In this document: positions 24,059 to 33,513 of the stretch, piece by piece
How positions within the stretch are numbered: the stretch's first letter is position 1
How the letters are laid out: each line of letters starts with the position of its first letter
Source: CADCVW01 sp964251385
GTDB lineage: Bacteria; Pseudomonadota; Alphaproteobacteria; Sphingomonadales; Sphingomonadaceae
NCBI GenBank assembly: GCA_964251385.1
Contig: CAXUJK010000002.1
Coordinates: 620,001 to 684,000, forward strand
Length of the DNA: 64,000 nt
Reading direction: 5' to 3'
Position numbers and translations under genes: made by a program
The notes under the pieces: generated by a model
Databases searched by the model: none
Told to the model about the DNA's origin: nothing
What the model saw: the letters and a program-made list of their open reading frames with translations, nothing else

Positions 24059-26512
24059 TTACGGACGTGCGCAGTCTTTGGCCGACCCGACATAGCCGAG
24101 CCGGATATTCGATACCGTCAGCGCGAGCCGACCGGTCGTACTCAGCGCAAAGGGAGCGGCGACGCGCGTCATGTCGGCACCCGCGTTGGCGAAACATTTC
24201 AACGGCACCGCGAACTCGGTCCAGCGGCCGACGCCTGCGTCCCGCAGCGCGCCCGCAACCGCCAAGCGCCGTCCGCCGACCGCCAGGTCGACGGCGGCGG
24301 TCGGTGCCGTGTCGATGCGGTATTCGACGACGAGGCTGATGTCCCCGTTGGACTCGCGCGACAGGTCGATCGGCTGCGCGGCGCGCAGCGCGACCGACTG
24401 TTCGCCCGCGCCGGAGAAGACGACGCCGCGCGCATCCTCCTGCGCGCGCCGGTCTACATTTCGTAGAGTCGCGCCGCCGCTGGCGACGAGCGCGAGCCCC
24501 GCGGGCGAGGTGCCGCGTCCGAACAAAACGCCGTCCGCGCCCGCCGCGACGCCCGCCGGGCGGTCCTCGGACAGGACCGGCACGTCGCCCGCCGACGCGT
24601 AGGTCAGGCCATGGCCGTAGGCGAACAACGGGTCGTAGCTCGCATCGCCGCGATTGATCGGGCCCTGGTCGGCCCGCTTCGGCCACGAGTAGGATAGCTT
24701 GCCCTTGAAATCGCGCCCGCCGCGGAACAGGACGTCGGCGACCCCGCCGCCTTCGCTGCCCGGAAGGAACGCCGCGACGAACGCGTCCGACGCGTTCAGC
24801 TCCGGGTTGACCCACATCGGCCGCCCGGACAGGAACACGGACACGACCGGAATGCCCGCCGCCTTCAACCGGCGGAGCAACGCCAGGTCCTTATTGTCCG
24901 CGTTGCCGTATTCGAGCGTCGGGCGGTCGCCGACGAACTCGGCGTAGGGGTTCTCGCCGAAGACCACGATCGCGACGTCGGGCTTGGTCGAATATCGTCC
25001 GTCCGCGCTGAGCGTCGCGGTGCCGCCCGCCGCCGACACCGCCTCGCGAATGCCCTCGAAGATCGACTGCGCGTTGGGAAAATCGGCGGGCGTATTTTCG
25101 GTGCCCTGCCACGTGATCGTCCAGCCGCCGGACTGCTTGGCGATGTTGTCCGCGCCGTCGCCCGCGACCAGCACGTTGGCGTTTGCGCGCAGGGGGAGGA
25201 GCCGCCCTACGTTCTTGAGCAGCACCAGCGATTCGCGCACCGCCTGCCGCGCCACCGCGCGATGTTCGGGCGCGCCGAGCAGCGCGACCTGCCCCGCGAG
25301 CGCCCGCCGCGACGGACGCGGCTTTTCGAACAATCCCGCGCGCATCTTGACGCGCAGGATGCGTCGCACCGCGTCATCCAGCCGCGCCTGCGGGATTTCT
25401 CCGGATCGCGCCTGCAGGACCGTGTTCGCGTGGAGCGCGCGCCAGTCGTCAGGCACCATGAACATGTCGAGCCCCGCGTTGACCGCCGCCGCGCACGATA
25501 CGAGCGTGCAGCCCGGCACCTGCGCATGCGCGTTCCAGTCGCCGACGACGAGCCCGTCGAAGTTCATCCGGCCTTTCAGTGCATCGGTGATCAGCGCGCG
25601 GTCGCCCGTCGTCTTGACCCCGCCGACGGAGGAGAAGGAGATCATCACCGACTGCGCCCCCGACCGGATCGCGGGCGGATATCCCGCGCCGTGGATGCGC
25701 GCGAGGTCGGCCGGCTTCGATGGATTGTCGCCCTGGTCCTTGCCGCCCGCCGTGCCGCCGTCGCCGACGAAATGCTTGGCGGTGGCGATGACCCTGCCGG
25801 GGCCCATGAACTCAGCGGAACCGGGCCGCCCCTGCAGACCCTCGACCATCGCGCCCGCGTAAGCCGCGACCACTTCCGGATCTTCCGAAAAGCCTTCGTA
25901 CGTCCGCCCCCAGCGATCGTCCCGCACGACCGCGAGCGTCGGCGAGAAGTCCCAGTCGATCCCCGTCACCGCGATTTCGCGCGCCGTCACTTCGCCGATG
26001 CGGCGGATGAGGTCGGGATTGCGCATCGCGCCCAGGCCGATGTTGTGCGGAAAGATCGTCGCGCCGACGATGTTGGCGTGGCCGTGCACCGCGTCGATGC
26101 CCCAGATCGGCGGGATCCAGTCGCGCCCCTCGGACCCGGCGCGCGACGCTTCCCAGTATGCGTCCGCCATTCGCAACCATTCGGCGGCGGGCGCGCGCTC
26201 GTTCGACCCTGGCCCGGGCCCGCCATTGCCTCCGTTGAGGATCGATCCGAAGCGGAACCGGCCGAGTTCGGCCGGCGTGATCTTCGGGGTCTCGGGCTGC
26301 ATCATCTGCGCGACCTTGTCCTCGACCGACATACGCGCGAGCAGGCCGTCGATGCGCGCCTCGATGCGGGGATCGAGCACGACGCGGCTGCGCACGGACG
26401 GCCACACGGAGGCTCCCGCGCCCACGGTCGGCGGCGCGGCCATGTCCCCCGTCGCGCACGCCGCCGTGGCGAACATCAGCGCCAACACACACGCCTTGCC
26501 GGTTGCCGTCAT
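24059..26512 (-). CDS. GH3 exo-beta-glucosidase, lipoprotein
   Basis: This 817-residue family 3 glycoside hydrolase starts with a lipoprotein signal (LALMFATAAC). It contains LLARMSVEDKVAQMMQ, WGIDAVHGHANIVGA, ATAKHFVGDGGT and the nucleophile Asp in LVVGDWNAHAQ. The (alpha/beta)6 domain ends with FGENPYAEFVGD. A C-terminal beta domain of about 170 residues looks like the extra galactose-binding-like domain of ExoP-type exo-1,3/1,4-beta-glucanases. It is the first gene of the minus-strand glucan group. A LacI operator lies 68 bases upstream. Its role is to release glucose from beta-glucan oligomers in the periplasm or at the cell surface. Confidence 0.93.
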   Translation of the reverse strand: MTATGKACVLALMFATAACATGDMAAPPTVGAGASVWPSVRSRVVLDPRIEARIDGLLARMSVEDKVAQMMQPETPKITPAELGRFRFGSILNGGNGGPGPGSNERAPAAEWLRMADAYWEASRAGSEGRDWIPPIWGIDAVHGHANIVGATIFPHNIGLGAMRNPDLIRRIGEVTAREIAVTGIDWDFSPTLAVVRDDRWGRTYEGFSEDPEVVAAYAGAMVEGLQGRPGSAEFMGPGRVIATAKHFVGDGGTAGGKDQGDNPSKPADLARIHGAGYPPAIRSGAQSVMISFSSVGGVKTTGDRALITDALKGRMNFDGLVVGDWNAHAQVPGCTLVSCAAAVNAGLDMFMVPDDWRALHANTVLQARSGEIPQARLDDAVRRILRVKMRAGLFEKPRPSRRALAGQVALLGAPEHRAVARQAVRESLVLLKNVGRLLPLRANANVLVAGDGADNIAKQSGGWTITWQGTENTPADFPNAQSIFEGIREAVSAAGGTATLSADGRYSTKPDVAIVVFGENPYAEFVGDRPTLEYGNADNKDLALLRRLKAAGIPVVSVFLSGRPMWVNPELNASDAFVAAFLPGSEGGGVADVLFRGGRDFKGKLSYSWPKRADQGPINRGDASYDPLFAYGHGLTYASAGDVPVLSEDRPAGVAAGADGVLFGRGTSPAGLALVASGGATLRNVDRRAQEDARGVVFSGAGEQSVALRAAQPIDLSRESNGDISLVVEYRIDTAPTAAVDLAVGGRRLAVAGALRDAGVGRWTEFAVPLKCFANAGADMTRVAAPFALSTTGRLALTVSNIRLGYVGSAKDCARP

Positions 26513-26579
26513 CCGAGAATCCTCTCTGTCCGAGCGTCCCGTCTTGATGCGGGTCGTCTCACGTTCCGCCCATCCTATT

Positions 26580-26593
26580 TGACAACGCTGTCC
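26580..26593. promoter_or_regulatory. LacI-type operator between GH3 and glucokinase
   Basis: TGACAACGCTGTCC matches the palindrome at 18489-18502 (consensus TGAYARCGYTGTCM) and lies in the divergent GH3/glk intergenic region. It is 68 bases from the GH3 start and 78 bases from the glk start, so one site could control both transcripts. Confidence 0.65.
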
Positions 26594-26670
26594 GAAATCA
26601 AGACGGTCGTTGGCGGGGAAGACGACAGCCGAAACGATCCGCTAAAAAGCGGACGCGGAAAGGGGAGAAC

Positions 26671-27642
26671 ATGACGGAGATCGTCGCGGTCGACATCGGC
26701 GGCACGCATGCGCGCTTCGCGATCGCGGATGTCGCGGACGGCCGCGTCGCGACCCTGGGCGAGGCGTGCACGCTCAAGACGGCCGAACATGCCAGCCTGC
26801 AGACAGCGTGGGAGGATTTCGGAGGCCGCATAGGCCGGCCGCTGCCCAACGCTGCGGGCATCACGGTCGCGGGTCCCGTGCAGGGCGAGGTGCTCAAGCT
26901 CACCAACAATCCCTGGATCATCCGTCCGGCGCAGATCCCGGCCAAGCTCGGCGCGACGCGCTACGCGCTCGTCAACGATTTCGGCGCGGTCGCGCACGCC
27001 GTGGCGCAGATCGACGGCGCGCAGTTTCTGCATCTGTGCGGCGCGGACCGGCCACTGCCGGAAAGCGGGGTCGTCAGCATCATCGGGCCGGGGACCGGGC
27101 TTGGCGTGGCACAGCTTATTCGTCGCCCCGGCGGCTACGAAGTGCTGGAAACCGAAGGCGGCCATATCGACTTCGCGCCGCTCGACTCGTTGGAAGACCA
27201 GATCCTGGGCCGCCTGCGCAAGCGTCACGTCCGCGTGTCCGTCGAGCGCGTGCTGTCCGGCATGGGCCTGACCAACATCTACGAAGCCCTGACCGACATC
27301 GAGGACCACAATGTCGATTTTCGTGATGAACGCGCGCTGTGGACCGCGGCGCTCGCGGGCGAGGACAGCCTGGCGGTCGCCGCGCTGGACCGCTTCTGCC
27401 TGACGCTGGGTTCGGTCGCGGGCGACATCGCGCTGGCGCAAGGCGCGGACGCGGTCGTGATCGCGGGCGGCCTCGGGCTGCGCCTCGCAAGACATCTGCC
27501 CGCGTCGGGCTTTCGCGACCGCTTCATCGCCAAGGGCCGGTTCGAGCGGCGCATGGCCGCAATCCCGGTCAAGATCATCACCTACCCACAGCCCGGCCTG
27601 TTCGGCGCGGCGGCCGCGTTCGCGGGCAAGTTCGGGCAGTAA
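26671..27642 (+). CDS. glk: glucokinase
   Basis: This 323-residue ATP-dependent hexokinase of the bacterial Glk family phosphorylates cytoplasmic glucose. Family landmarks are VAVDIGGTHARFAI (phosphate-1), LTNNPWII, ALVNDFGAVAHAV (catalytic Asp), GPGTGLGVAQL, ETEGGHIDFAP and VIAGGLGLRL. A strong Shine-Dalgarno (AAGGGGAG) precedes the ATG. It is divergent from the GH3 gene and shares the LacI-type operator region. This links release, uptake and phosphorylation of glucose in one locus. Confidence 0.95.
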   Translation: MTEIVAVDIGGTHARFAIADVADGRVATLGEACTLKTAEHASLQTAWEDFGGRIGRPLPNAAGITVAGPVQGEVLKLTNNPWIIRPAQIPAKLGATRYALVNDFGAVAHAVAQIDGAQFLHLCGADRPLPESGVVSIIGPGTGLGVAQLIRRPGGYEVLETEGGHIDFAPLDSLEDQILGRLRKRHVRVSVERVLSGMGLTNIYEALTDIEDHNVDFRDERALWTAALAGEDSLAVAALDRFCLTLGSVAGDIALAQGADAVVIAGGLGLRLARHLPASGFRDRFIAKGRFERRMAAIPVKIITYPQPGLFGAAAAFAGKFGQ

Positions 27643-27669
27643 GTCGAGAGGTTCGCGACCGCGTACCTC

Positions 27670-29549
27670 CTACCGCACGACCGGCAGCTCGACGTAGGAC
27701 GCATTGTCCGCGTCGTGGTGGATCGTGTTGCGCGCGACCACGCCCGTCGTCTCGCTTTCGTTGCGCCCGCCCGTGTTGAGGTTGCGCACGAACTTGGGAA
27801 GTTGGACGACGTCACCTCCACGCGGATGCGGTGACCTTTGGCGAACGTGTTGCTCGTCGTCATCGGCGTCGGCTTGATCGTGTAGACGGCGCCCGGCCGC
27901 ATCATCTCCGGTCGATCGTACCCGTTGCGGTAGCGCGCTCGGAAGATCGTATCGCCAAGAATGTACGCGGTGCCGTCCGGCGCGACGTCGACCAGCTTGA
28001 CCGCGAAGTCGGTGTCCTTCGCGTCCGAAGACACTTTCAACACCGCGTCGACGAAGCCGCTCACCTCCATCGGCGCGGTCAGCGGCTCGGTCGTGTAGAC
28101 GAGCACGTCGCGTCGTGCCTCGATCGGTCGCTGATCGAACGCGCCCGCCGTGACGAGCCCGCCGTTGCAGCAGTCGCCGCCGCCGATCGTCTGCACCGGG
28201 CTGCCGGGATCGTAGACATAGCTGTCCGCCGCCTCGCCCCGCGGAGGCGCGGATGCCAGCAACCTGCCATTGCCGTACAGGCTGTTCGCATCGCCGCCGC
28301 TGCGCAGGTACATGCGCACCGTTTTCGCGGCGGCGGGCGGCCACTGCGCGCCCGCTTTCCACGCATTCTCGCCCATCGTGTAGTAGCGGACGCGCGGCGT
28401 CGACGTGGGAAAAGCCCTGGCGTCGCCCTTCAGCCAGCGGTCGAACCAGCCGTACACCGCCTTGTCCATGTCGAAGCTGGGATCGCCGAGCGCGCGGTCG
28501 CCCGAGATGAAGCCGGGCTTCAGCGCCGAGAACGCGCAGTGGTTGTTGGGCGCGACGACGACGTACTGGTTGTCGCTCGCTTGCGCGTCCGTGCCTGCGG
28601 TCCTCGCTCGATTGAACAGCTCCATGTTCGGCCCGATGGACACGTCGTACCAGCTGTTGAACCACAAGGCCGGCACGCCCCATCCCGCGTCGTCATGGTA
28701 CAGCCCGCCCTGCCGCCACGCCGGATCGGCCGGCGTGCGTGCGATCAGCTTCTCGAACGTCGCGGGCGGCTCGCCCAGGTTCGACAGCATCTGGCTCACC
28801 GGCAGATGCCTGATCTGCTTCGTCCAGGTCACCGCCGGCTTCTTGGCGTCGAGGTCATTGTAGCGCGCGATCCGCGACCGCGTCGCCGTGTCCAGCCCGG
28901 CGGGCAACTGCGCGCGCAGCGGGTTGTCCACCCCGTACAGCCACACGAAGAACAGGCTGCGCGGCACGCCGCCCGTGTACCAGTTCCCCTGTTCCTGGAA
29001 CCGCCCGACCTTGCCGATGCCCGCGCCCGCCGCCATCGGCACCATCGCCGCGTGCGCCGGGTGGTTGAGCGCGGCCAGCGCGAGCTGCCATTCGGCGGTC
29101 GACGAACAGCCGAGCGTCCCGACCTTGCCGTTCGACCACGGCTGTTTCGCGATCCAGCTCAGCGTATCGTAGCCGTCGGTCTGCGGCTTTCCCAAAATCT
29201 CGTACGTGCCTTCGGAGAAGTAGCGCCCGCGCTCGCTCTGCACGACATAGGCGTAGCCGCGGCTGACGGCTTTCAACGCCTCGCGGTTGGTGCGCGCGAA
29301 ATCGCCGACTTCGTTGTACGGCGTCTTCGACAGGATCGTCGGCAGCGGTCCGTCCGCCCCCTTGGGCCGGTAGACGTTGGCCGCGAGCGACACGCCGTCG
29401 CGCATCGGGATCATGACCACCGTTTCGGACAGGGCCTTGTCGGCGAGTTCCAGCCGCACCGCGTCCTCGCTGTATTTCGACACGTCCTGCGCGTGTCCGG
29501 GGAGGGCGAGCGCCGCGATAACGATGGCCACGCTTCTGGAAATTGTCAC
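27670..29549 (-). pseudogene. S15 / CocE-type alpha-beta hydrolase, frameshifted near 3' end
   Basis: This secreted S15-family peptidase or esterase has MIPMRDGVSLAANVYRP, PWSNGKVGTLGCSSTAEW (nucleophile Ser region) and a C-terminal jelly-roll. The GTG at 29549 is the start: CAGAGGA lies eight bases upstream and a signal peptide follows. Up to GHRIRVEVTSSNFP the frame is good. One C appears missing at about 27795-27797, and the correct ending (KFVRNLNTGGRNESETTG, then ELPVVR and a stop at 27670) lies in another frame. As read, translation would run on to 27582 with a garbled tail. This may be a sequencing error or a young pseudogene. It follows the XRE regulator gene by 16 bases. Confidence 0.72.
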
Positions 29550-29565
29550 GGCGTTTCCTCTGGGC

Positions 29566-30294
29566 TTAAAGCGCGGCGATCTCGCGTTCGGCGTCCTCGC
29601 CATGCACGTCCATGAGAGAGTTCATGAGGTCGTCCTCGGCGCTCGAACATACCCCCAGGGTCACGGCCTCATCGCAATCATCGGCCGTCAGATAAGCGTG
29701 CCCCATCATCGAATCGATATAGATCGACTGACCCTGCTCGAGCGTCACCGGATCGTAGAACTCGGTGTGCACGACCATGCGTCCGCTGACGACGTAGACG
29801 AATTCCTCGCCCGGATGGCGGATGAGGTCGCCGAACTCCTCCAGCGACTTCGCCCGAATGCGGGTCACGAGCGGGATCATGCGCTTGCGCCGCAGTTCGG
29901 TGCAGAGGTAGAAATAATCGTAATTCGCGGTCGTCACGCGCACCGCGCGTCCGACGTCGCCGATGGAGCGCCGCGCGGTGACGTGCGTCGTGCCTCCCGC
30001 ATCCTCGGCGAACAGTTCGGACATGCGCAGGTTGAGCCTCTGGCTGACCTGCAAAAGCTTGTCGTAGGTCAGCGTCAGCCGGTCGTGCTCGACCTTGGAC
30101 AGCGTCGACAGCGGAATGCCGCTGCGGGCGCTCATTTCCTTCAAAGTCCAGCCGTGGCGGTTGCGCAGGCCCCGCAGGAGCGTGCCCAGCGTCGGGCGGT
30201 TCGCACTCGCCTTAACCGGCGCGCGAATGCCGGTGTCTCCAAGGACGCTGCTTTGCCGAACAGGATTGATCGATCGCTTGGGTGACGAAATCAC
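29566..30294 (-). CDS. XRE-cupin transcriptional regulator
   Basis: This 242-residue regulator has an unstructured N-terminus of about 35 residues. An XRE helix-turn-helix follows (LRGLRNRHGWTLKEMSARSGIPLSTLSKVEH), and a C-terminal cupin domain contains HPGEEFVYVVSGRM and IDSMMGHAYL. The GTG start lacks a strong ribosome-binding site, but no better start was found. It is divergent from the beta-lactamase-fold hydrolase gene. Two promoters, at 30.4 and 33.5 kb, share CAGGA/TCCTG half-sites placed at or just after their -10 elements, which fits repression by this protein. The inducer is unknown; D-glutamate or a peptide product would fit the neighbouring enzymes. Confidence 0.85.
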   Translation of the reverse strand: MISSPKRSINPVRQSSVLGDTGIRAPVKASANRPTLGTLLRGLRNRHGWTLKEMSARSGIPLSTLSKVEHDRLTLTYDKLLQVSQRLNLRMSELFAEDAGGTTHVTARRSIGDVGRAVRVTTANYDYFYLCTELRRKRMIPLVTRIRAKSLEEFGDLIRHPGEEFVYVVSGRMVVHTEFYDPVTLEQGQSIYIDSMMGHAYLTADDCDEAVTLGVCSSAEDDLMNSLMDVHGEDAEREIAAL

Positions 30295-30361
30295 GAAGTC
30301 GCCGATGAAGGAGGCCTGGGGCGAACCCTACACGCGCCTGCCGGACCGTGCAATTGCGCCA

Positions 30362-30390
30362 TTGACAACAGACGACATGACTTCTCTAAT
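30362..30390 (+). promoter_or_regulatory. sigma-70-like promoter of the hydrolase-dgcA unit
   Basis: TTGACA at 30362-30367 and TCTAAT at 30385-30390 are separated by 17 bases, giving 11 of 12 consensus matches. The expected start point falls in the half-site cluster at 30391-30417. Confidence 0.75.
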
Positions 30391-30417
30391 CAGGACAACA
30401 CATCCTGTTCAGGATGT
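30391..30417. promoter_or_regulatory. operator, three CAGGA/TCCTG half-sites
   Basis: Half-sites lie at 30391 (CAGGA), 30403 (TCCTG) and 30410 (CAGGA). The last two form a perfect inverted repeat, ACATCCTG-TT-CAGGATGT, at 30400-30417. The cluster follows the -10 element directly, as expected for a repressor. A similar cluster lies at 33528-33557. The divergent XRE-cupin protein is the probable binder. Confidence 0.7.
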
Positions 30418-30503
30418 ATCGAGGGTGGCTTCGGCAGACACGCGGATCGCGCTCAGATGCGACCGCTAGCGCCGTTCCCGCGGTCGCAGGGGGAGAGCGA
30501 GCT

Positions 30504-32513
30504 TTGCGCAAGGTCAAGATCGTCGCAGCCGCGTTGCTCGCGTTCGCGCTCGGCTCCGCCACCGCGGCGCAGAACCCCGCCGCCCTTGCGCCGCCCCTAG
30601 CCCAGCCCGATGCTTCGCCCGACGCCGCGCGCGCCGCGCCGCCTCCGGTGGCACCGGCCGTCGCGCCCGGCGGTGTCGCGTTGACCCGCGCCGATGTCGA
30701 GACTTGGCTCGACGGCTACATGCCTTATGCGCTCGCGCGCGGGAACATCGCGGGCGGGGTGGTCGTCGTCGTCAAGGAGGGGCAGGTCCTGCTGCAGAAA
30801 GGCTATGGTTTCTCCGACGTCGCCAAGCGCCGGCGCGTCGATCCGGAGCGGACGCTGTTCCGGCCGGGATCGGTGTCGAAGCTCGTCACGTGGACCGCGG
30901 TTATGCAGCTCGTCGAAGGGGGCAAGCTCGACCTCGACCGCGACGTCAACGCGTATCTCGATTTCGTCATCCCGGCCTACGCGGGCAAGCCCGTCACGCT
31001 GCGCAACATCATGACGCACACGGCAGGGTTCGAGGAGTCCGTCCGCTACCTGATCGGCGACGACCCCAAGAACGTCATGCCGCTCGGCGAGTTCGTCAAG
31101 CGTGCGCTGCCTGCACGCGTCTTTGCGCCCGGCACGACCCCGGCCTATTCCAACTACGCGACTTCGCTCGCGGGCTACATCGTCGGGCGAGCGAGCGGGA
31201 TGTCGTTCGACGACTATGTCGACCGCAACGTCTTTCGCCCGATCGGGATGACGGGCGCGAGCTTTCGCCAGCCTCTGCCCGCGCCGCTGCTCGCCCGCAT
31301 GTCGCAGGGGTACGACACCGCGTCGGGCGAACCCAAGCCGTACGAGATCGTGACCCCGGCGCCCGCCGGCAGCCTGGCGGCGAGCGGCGCGGACATGGGC
31401 AAGTTCATGATCGCGCATCTGAGCCAGGGCCGCGGGTTGATGAGCCCGCGCACAGCGGCCGTCATGCACGGGACCAAGCTGACGCTGCTGCTGCCGCTCA
31501 ACCGCATGGCGCTCGGCTTCTACGAGGAAGACATCAACGGCCGCCGCGTCGTGGGGCATGGCGGCGACACGCAGTTCTTCCACTCCAACCTGTCGCTCTT
31601 CCTCGACGAAGGGGTTGGGCTGTACGTGTCCGTCAACAGCGGCGGCGTGAACGGGGCGACGGGTCCTTTGCGCGCCGCTTTGTTCGAAGGGTTCGCGGAC
31701 CGCTACTTCCCCGCCCCCCGCGCCGAGCCGCGCGTGGACGCCGCGACCGCCAAGCAGCACGCGCAGGCGATGGTCGGCAGCTACACCAGCAGCCGCGGCG
31801 CATTCACCAATTTCGTCCGTATCCTCGACCTGTTCGGTCAGGCCAAGATTGGCGTCGACGACAAAGGCGCTCTCGTCATCCCCGCGGTGACGGGTCTGGC
31901 GAGCCAACCCCGAAAATGGGTCGAGATCGCGCCCTACGTGTGGCGCGACGTGAACAGCGGCGAACGGCTGGCGGCCAAGCTCGAGAACGGCCGCGTGGTG
32001 CGCTGGAGCTTCGACACGGTCTCCCCGTTCACCGTCTTCGACCGCACGCCTTGGTATCTGGACAGCAGCTGGATGCTCCCCGTCGCGGGCGCCAGCCTGC
32101 TCGTGGTGTTGTTGACGGCGCTGGCGTGGCCCGCGGGGGCGATCGCGCGTCGGCGCTACAAGAGCGATCATCCGCTGACCGGACGCGGGCGCGACGTGCA
32201 GCGGCTGCTGCACGCTTTCGCTTGGGCCGCGCTGATCGCGCTCGGCCTGTGGGCGACGTTCATCAGCGTGGCCTTCGCCGATCTGCCGAAACTCGGCGGC
32301 CTGCTCGACTGGCTGTTGTATCTGTCGCAGATCCTGACGCCGATCGCCTTGTTCGGCTTGCTGGGGCTTGCCGCGTACAATCTGCTGCTGACGTGGCGCG
32401 GCAAGCGGGGCTGGTCTTCCAAGCTTTGGGGCGTGCTGCTTCTGCTGAGCGCGCTGATGCTCGTGTGGGTGGCGGTCGGGTTCCAGCTCATCGGGTTCGG
32501 CACGCTCTACTGA
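30504..32513 (+). CDS. beta-lactamase-fold serine hydrolase with C-terminal membrane helices
   Basis: The TTG start at 30504 has GGGAGAG upstream and gives 669 residues beginning with a signal peptide (VKIVAAALLAFALGSATAA). An earlier in-frame ATG at 30414 would put coding sequence on the operator and has no signal peptide. The class-C-like active site shows Ser123 and Lys126 in GSVSK, then YSNYA (YxN) and a GHGGD element. The last ~150 residues hold about four hydrophobic helices (WMLPVAGASLLVVLLTALAW and three more), anchoring the enzyme. D-peptidase, esterase or peptidoglycan-fragment hydrolase activities all occur in the family. Its stop overlaps the ATG of dgcA by one base (TGATG), linking it to D-glutamate metabolism. 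Confidence 0.82.
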   Translation: MRKVKIVAAALLAFALGSATAAQNPAALAPPLAQPDASPDAARAAPPPVAPAVAPGGVALTRADVETWLDGYMPYALARGNIAGGVVVVVKEGQVLLQKGYGFSDVAKRRRVDPERTLFRPGSVSKLVTWTAVMQLVEGGKLDLDRDVNAYLDFVIPAYAGKPVTLRNIMTHTAGFEESVRYLIGDDPKNVMPLGEFVKRALPARVFAPGTTPAYSNYATSLAGYIVGRASGMSFDDYVDRNVFRPIGMTGASFRQPLPAPLLARMSQGYDTASGEPKPYEIVTPAPAGSLAASGADMGKFMIAHLSQGRGLMSPRTAAVMHGTKLTLLLPLNRMALGFYEEDINGRRVVGHGGDTQFFHSNLSLFLDEGVGLYVSVNSGGVNGATGPLRAALFEGFADRYFPAPRAEPRVDAATAKQHAQAMVGSYTSSRGAFTNFVRILDLFGQAKIGVDDKGALVIPAVTGLASQPRKWVEIAPYVWRDVNSGERLAAKLENGRVVRWSFDTVSPFTVFDRTPWYLDSSWMLPVAGASLLVVLLTALAWPAGAIARRRYKSDHPLTGRGRDVQRLLHAFAWAALIALGLWATFISVAFADLPKLGGLLDWLLYLSQILTPIALFGLLGLAAYNLLLTWRGKRGWSSKLWGVLLLLSALMLVWVAVGFQLIGFGTLY

Positions 32514-33505
32514 TGCCCAGGCTGAACGTCCGGCGCGAGAGTTTCGCCTACGCCAAGCCGTTCCGGATAGCCGGTCACGTCTTCACGGAAACGGTGGTCG
32601 TCGTCACCGAACTGTCGGACGGAACGCACATCGGGCGCGGCGAAGGAGCGGGGGCCTATTATCTCGGCGACGACGCCGACACGATGGAGGCCGCGATCGA
32701 GTCCGTGCGGTCTGCGATAGAAGCGGGCGCGACGCGCGCGGACCTGCAGGAACTGCTGCCCCCGAACGGCGGCCGCAACGCGCTCGACTGCGCGTTCTGG
32801 GAACTGGAGGCCAAAGCGACGGGCGTGCCCGTGTGGGAGCTCGCGGGCTTGCCCCGACCCCGACCGCTGCGCACGACGATCACGCTCGGCGCGGAGGCTC
32901 CGGAGGCAATGGCCGCGTCGGCGACGGGGCTGACGGATGCAAGGGCGCTCAAGCTCAAGCTGACGGGCGAGGCGGGGGTCGACGCGGAGCGGGTCGCCGC
33001 CGTCCGCGCCGCGCGGCCCGACTGCTGGATCGGAGTGGACGCGAACCAGGGCTATAAGGTGGATGGCTTGCCCGCGCTCGTCGCCATGTTGCTCGCTCAC
33101 GACATCGCGTTGCTCGAACAGCCGCTCGCGCGCGGACGCGAGGCGGACCTCGACGGTTTCGACCGTCGCATGCCAATTGCCGCGGACGAAAGTGCGCTGT
33201 CGCTGCCCGACACCGAGGGTCTCGTCGGCCGCTTCGACGGCGTAAATATCAAGCTCGACAAGTGCGGCGGTCTCACCGAAGGCCTCGCCATCGCTGCGCG
33301 CGCCAAGCAGCTCGGCCTCGGCGTCATGGTCGGCAACATGATGGGGACGAGCCTGTCGATGGCCCCGTCCTTCGTGCTCGGCCAGCTGTGCGACATCGTC
33401 GATCTCGACGGCCCGACCTTCCTCGCGGCCGACCGCACGCCGGGCGTCGCCTACCGCGACGGTGATGTCCATTGCCCGAACGCGGTGTGGGGCCACGCCG
33501 CATGA
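32513..33505 (+). CDS. dgcA: N-acetyl-D-glutamate racemase / dipeptide epimerase family, copy 1
   Basis: This 330-residue enolase-superfamily enzyme belongs to the muconate-lactonizing group. It has the catalytic KLKL lysine pair, metal ligands in GVDANQGY, LLEQPL and IAADES, and the second catalytic lysine in VNIKLDKCGG. Older annotation would call it L-Ala-D/L-Glu epimerase. The DgcA subfamily racemises N-acetyl-D-glutamate, and a DgcN partner occurs at 37007-38059, which favours the latter. The two could also act in series on peptidoglycan-derived dipeptides. It is co-transcribed with the membrane hydrolase upstream. A second copy at 56155-57135 is clearly divergent in sequence. Confidence 0.82.
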   Translation: MPRLNVRRESFAYAKPFRIAGHVFTETVVVVTELSDGTHIGRGEGAGAYYLGDDADTMEAAIESVRSAIEAGATRADLQELLPPNGGRNALDCAFWELEAKATGVPVWELAGLPRPRPLRTTITLGAEAPEAMAASATGLTDARALKLKLTGEAGVDAERVAAVRAARPDCWIGVDANQGYKVDGLPALVAMLLAHDIALLEQPLARGREADLDGFDRRMPIAADESALSLPDTEGLVGRFDGVNIKLDKCGGLTEGLAIAARAKQLGLGVMVGNMMGTSLSMAPSFVLGQLCDIVDLDGPTFLAADRTPGVAYRDGDVHCPNAVWGHAA

Positions 33506-33513
33506 GAAGCGCG

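Noticed and set aside
21388..24339. A long plus-strand open frame across the LacI and transporter genes.
   Set aside because: The translation is low-complexity Arg/Ala/Asp-rich and antisense to genes with clear family motifs.
30414..30503. An upstream ATG start at 30414 for the membrane-anchored hydrolase.
   Set aside because: It would lie in the operator and add a segment without a signal peptide; the TTG at 30504 has a ribosome-binding site and signal peptide.
32513..33505. A wall-recycling L-Ala-D/L-Glu epimerase (ycjG type).
   Set aside because: Not excluded, but pairing of both copies with dgcN genes makes the N-acetyl-D-glutamate racemase reading stronger.
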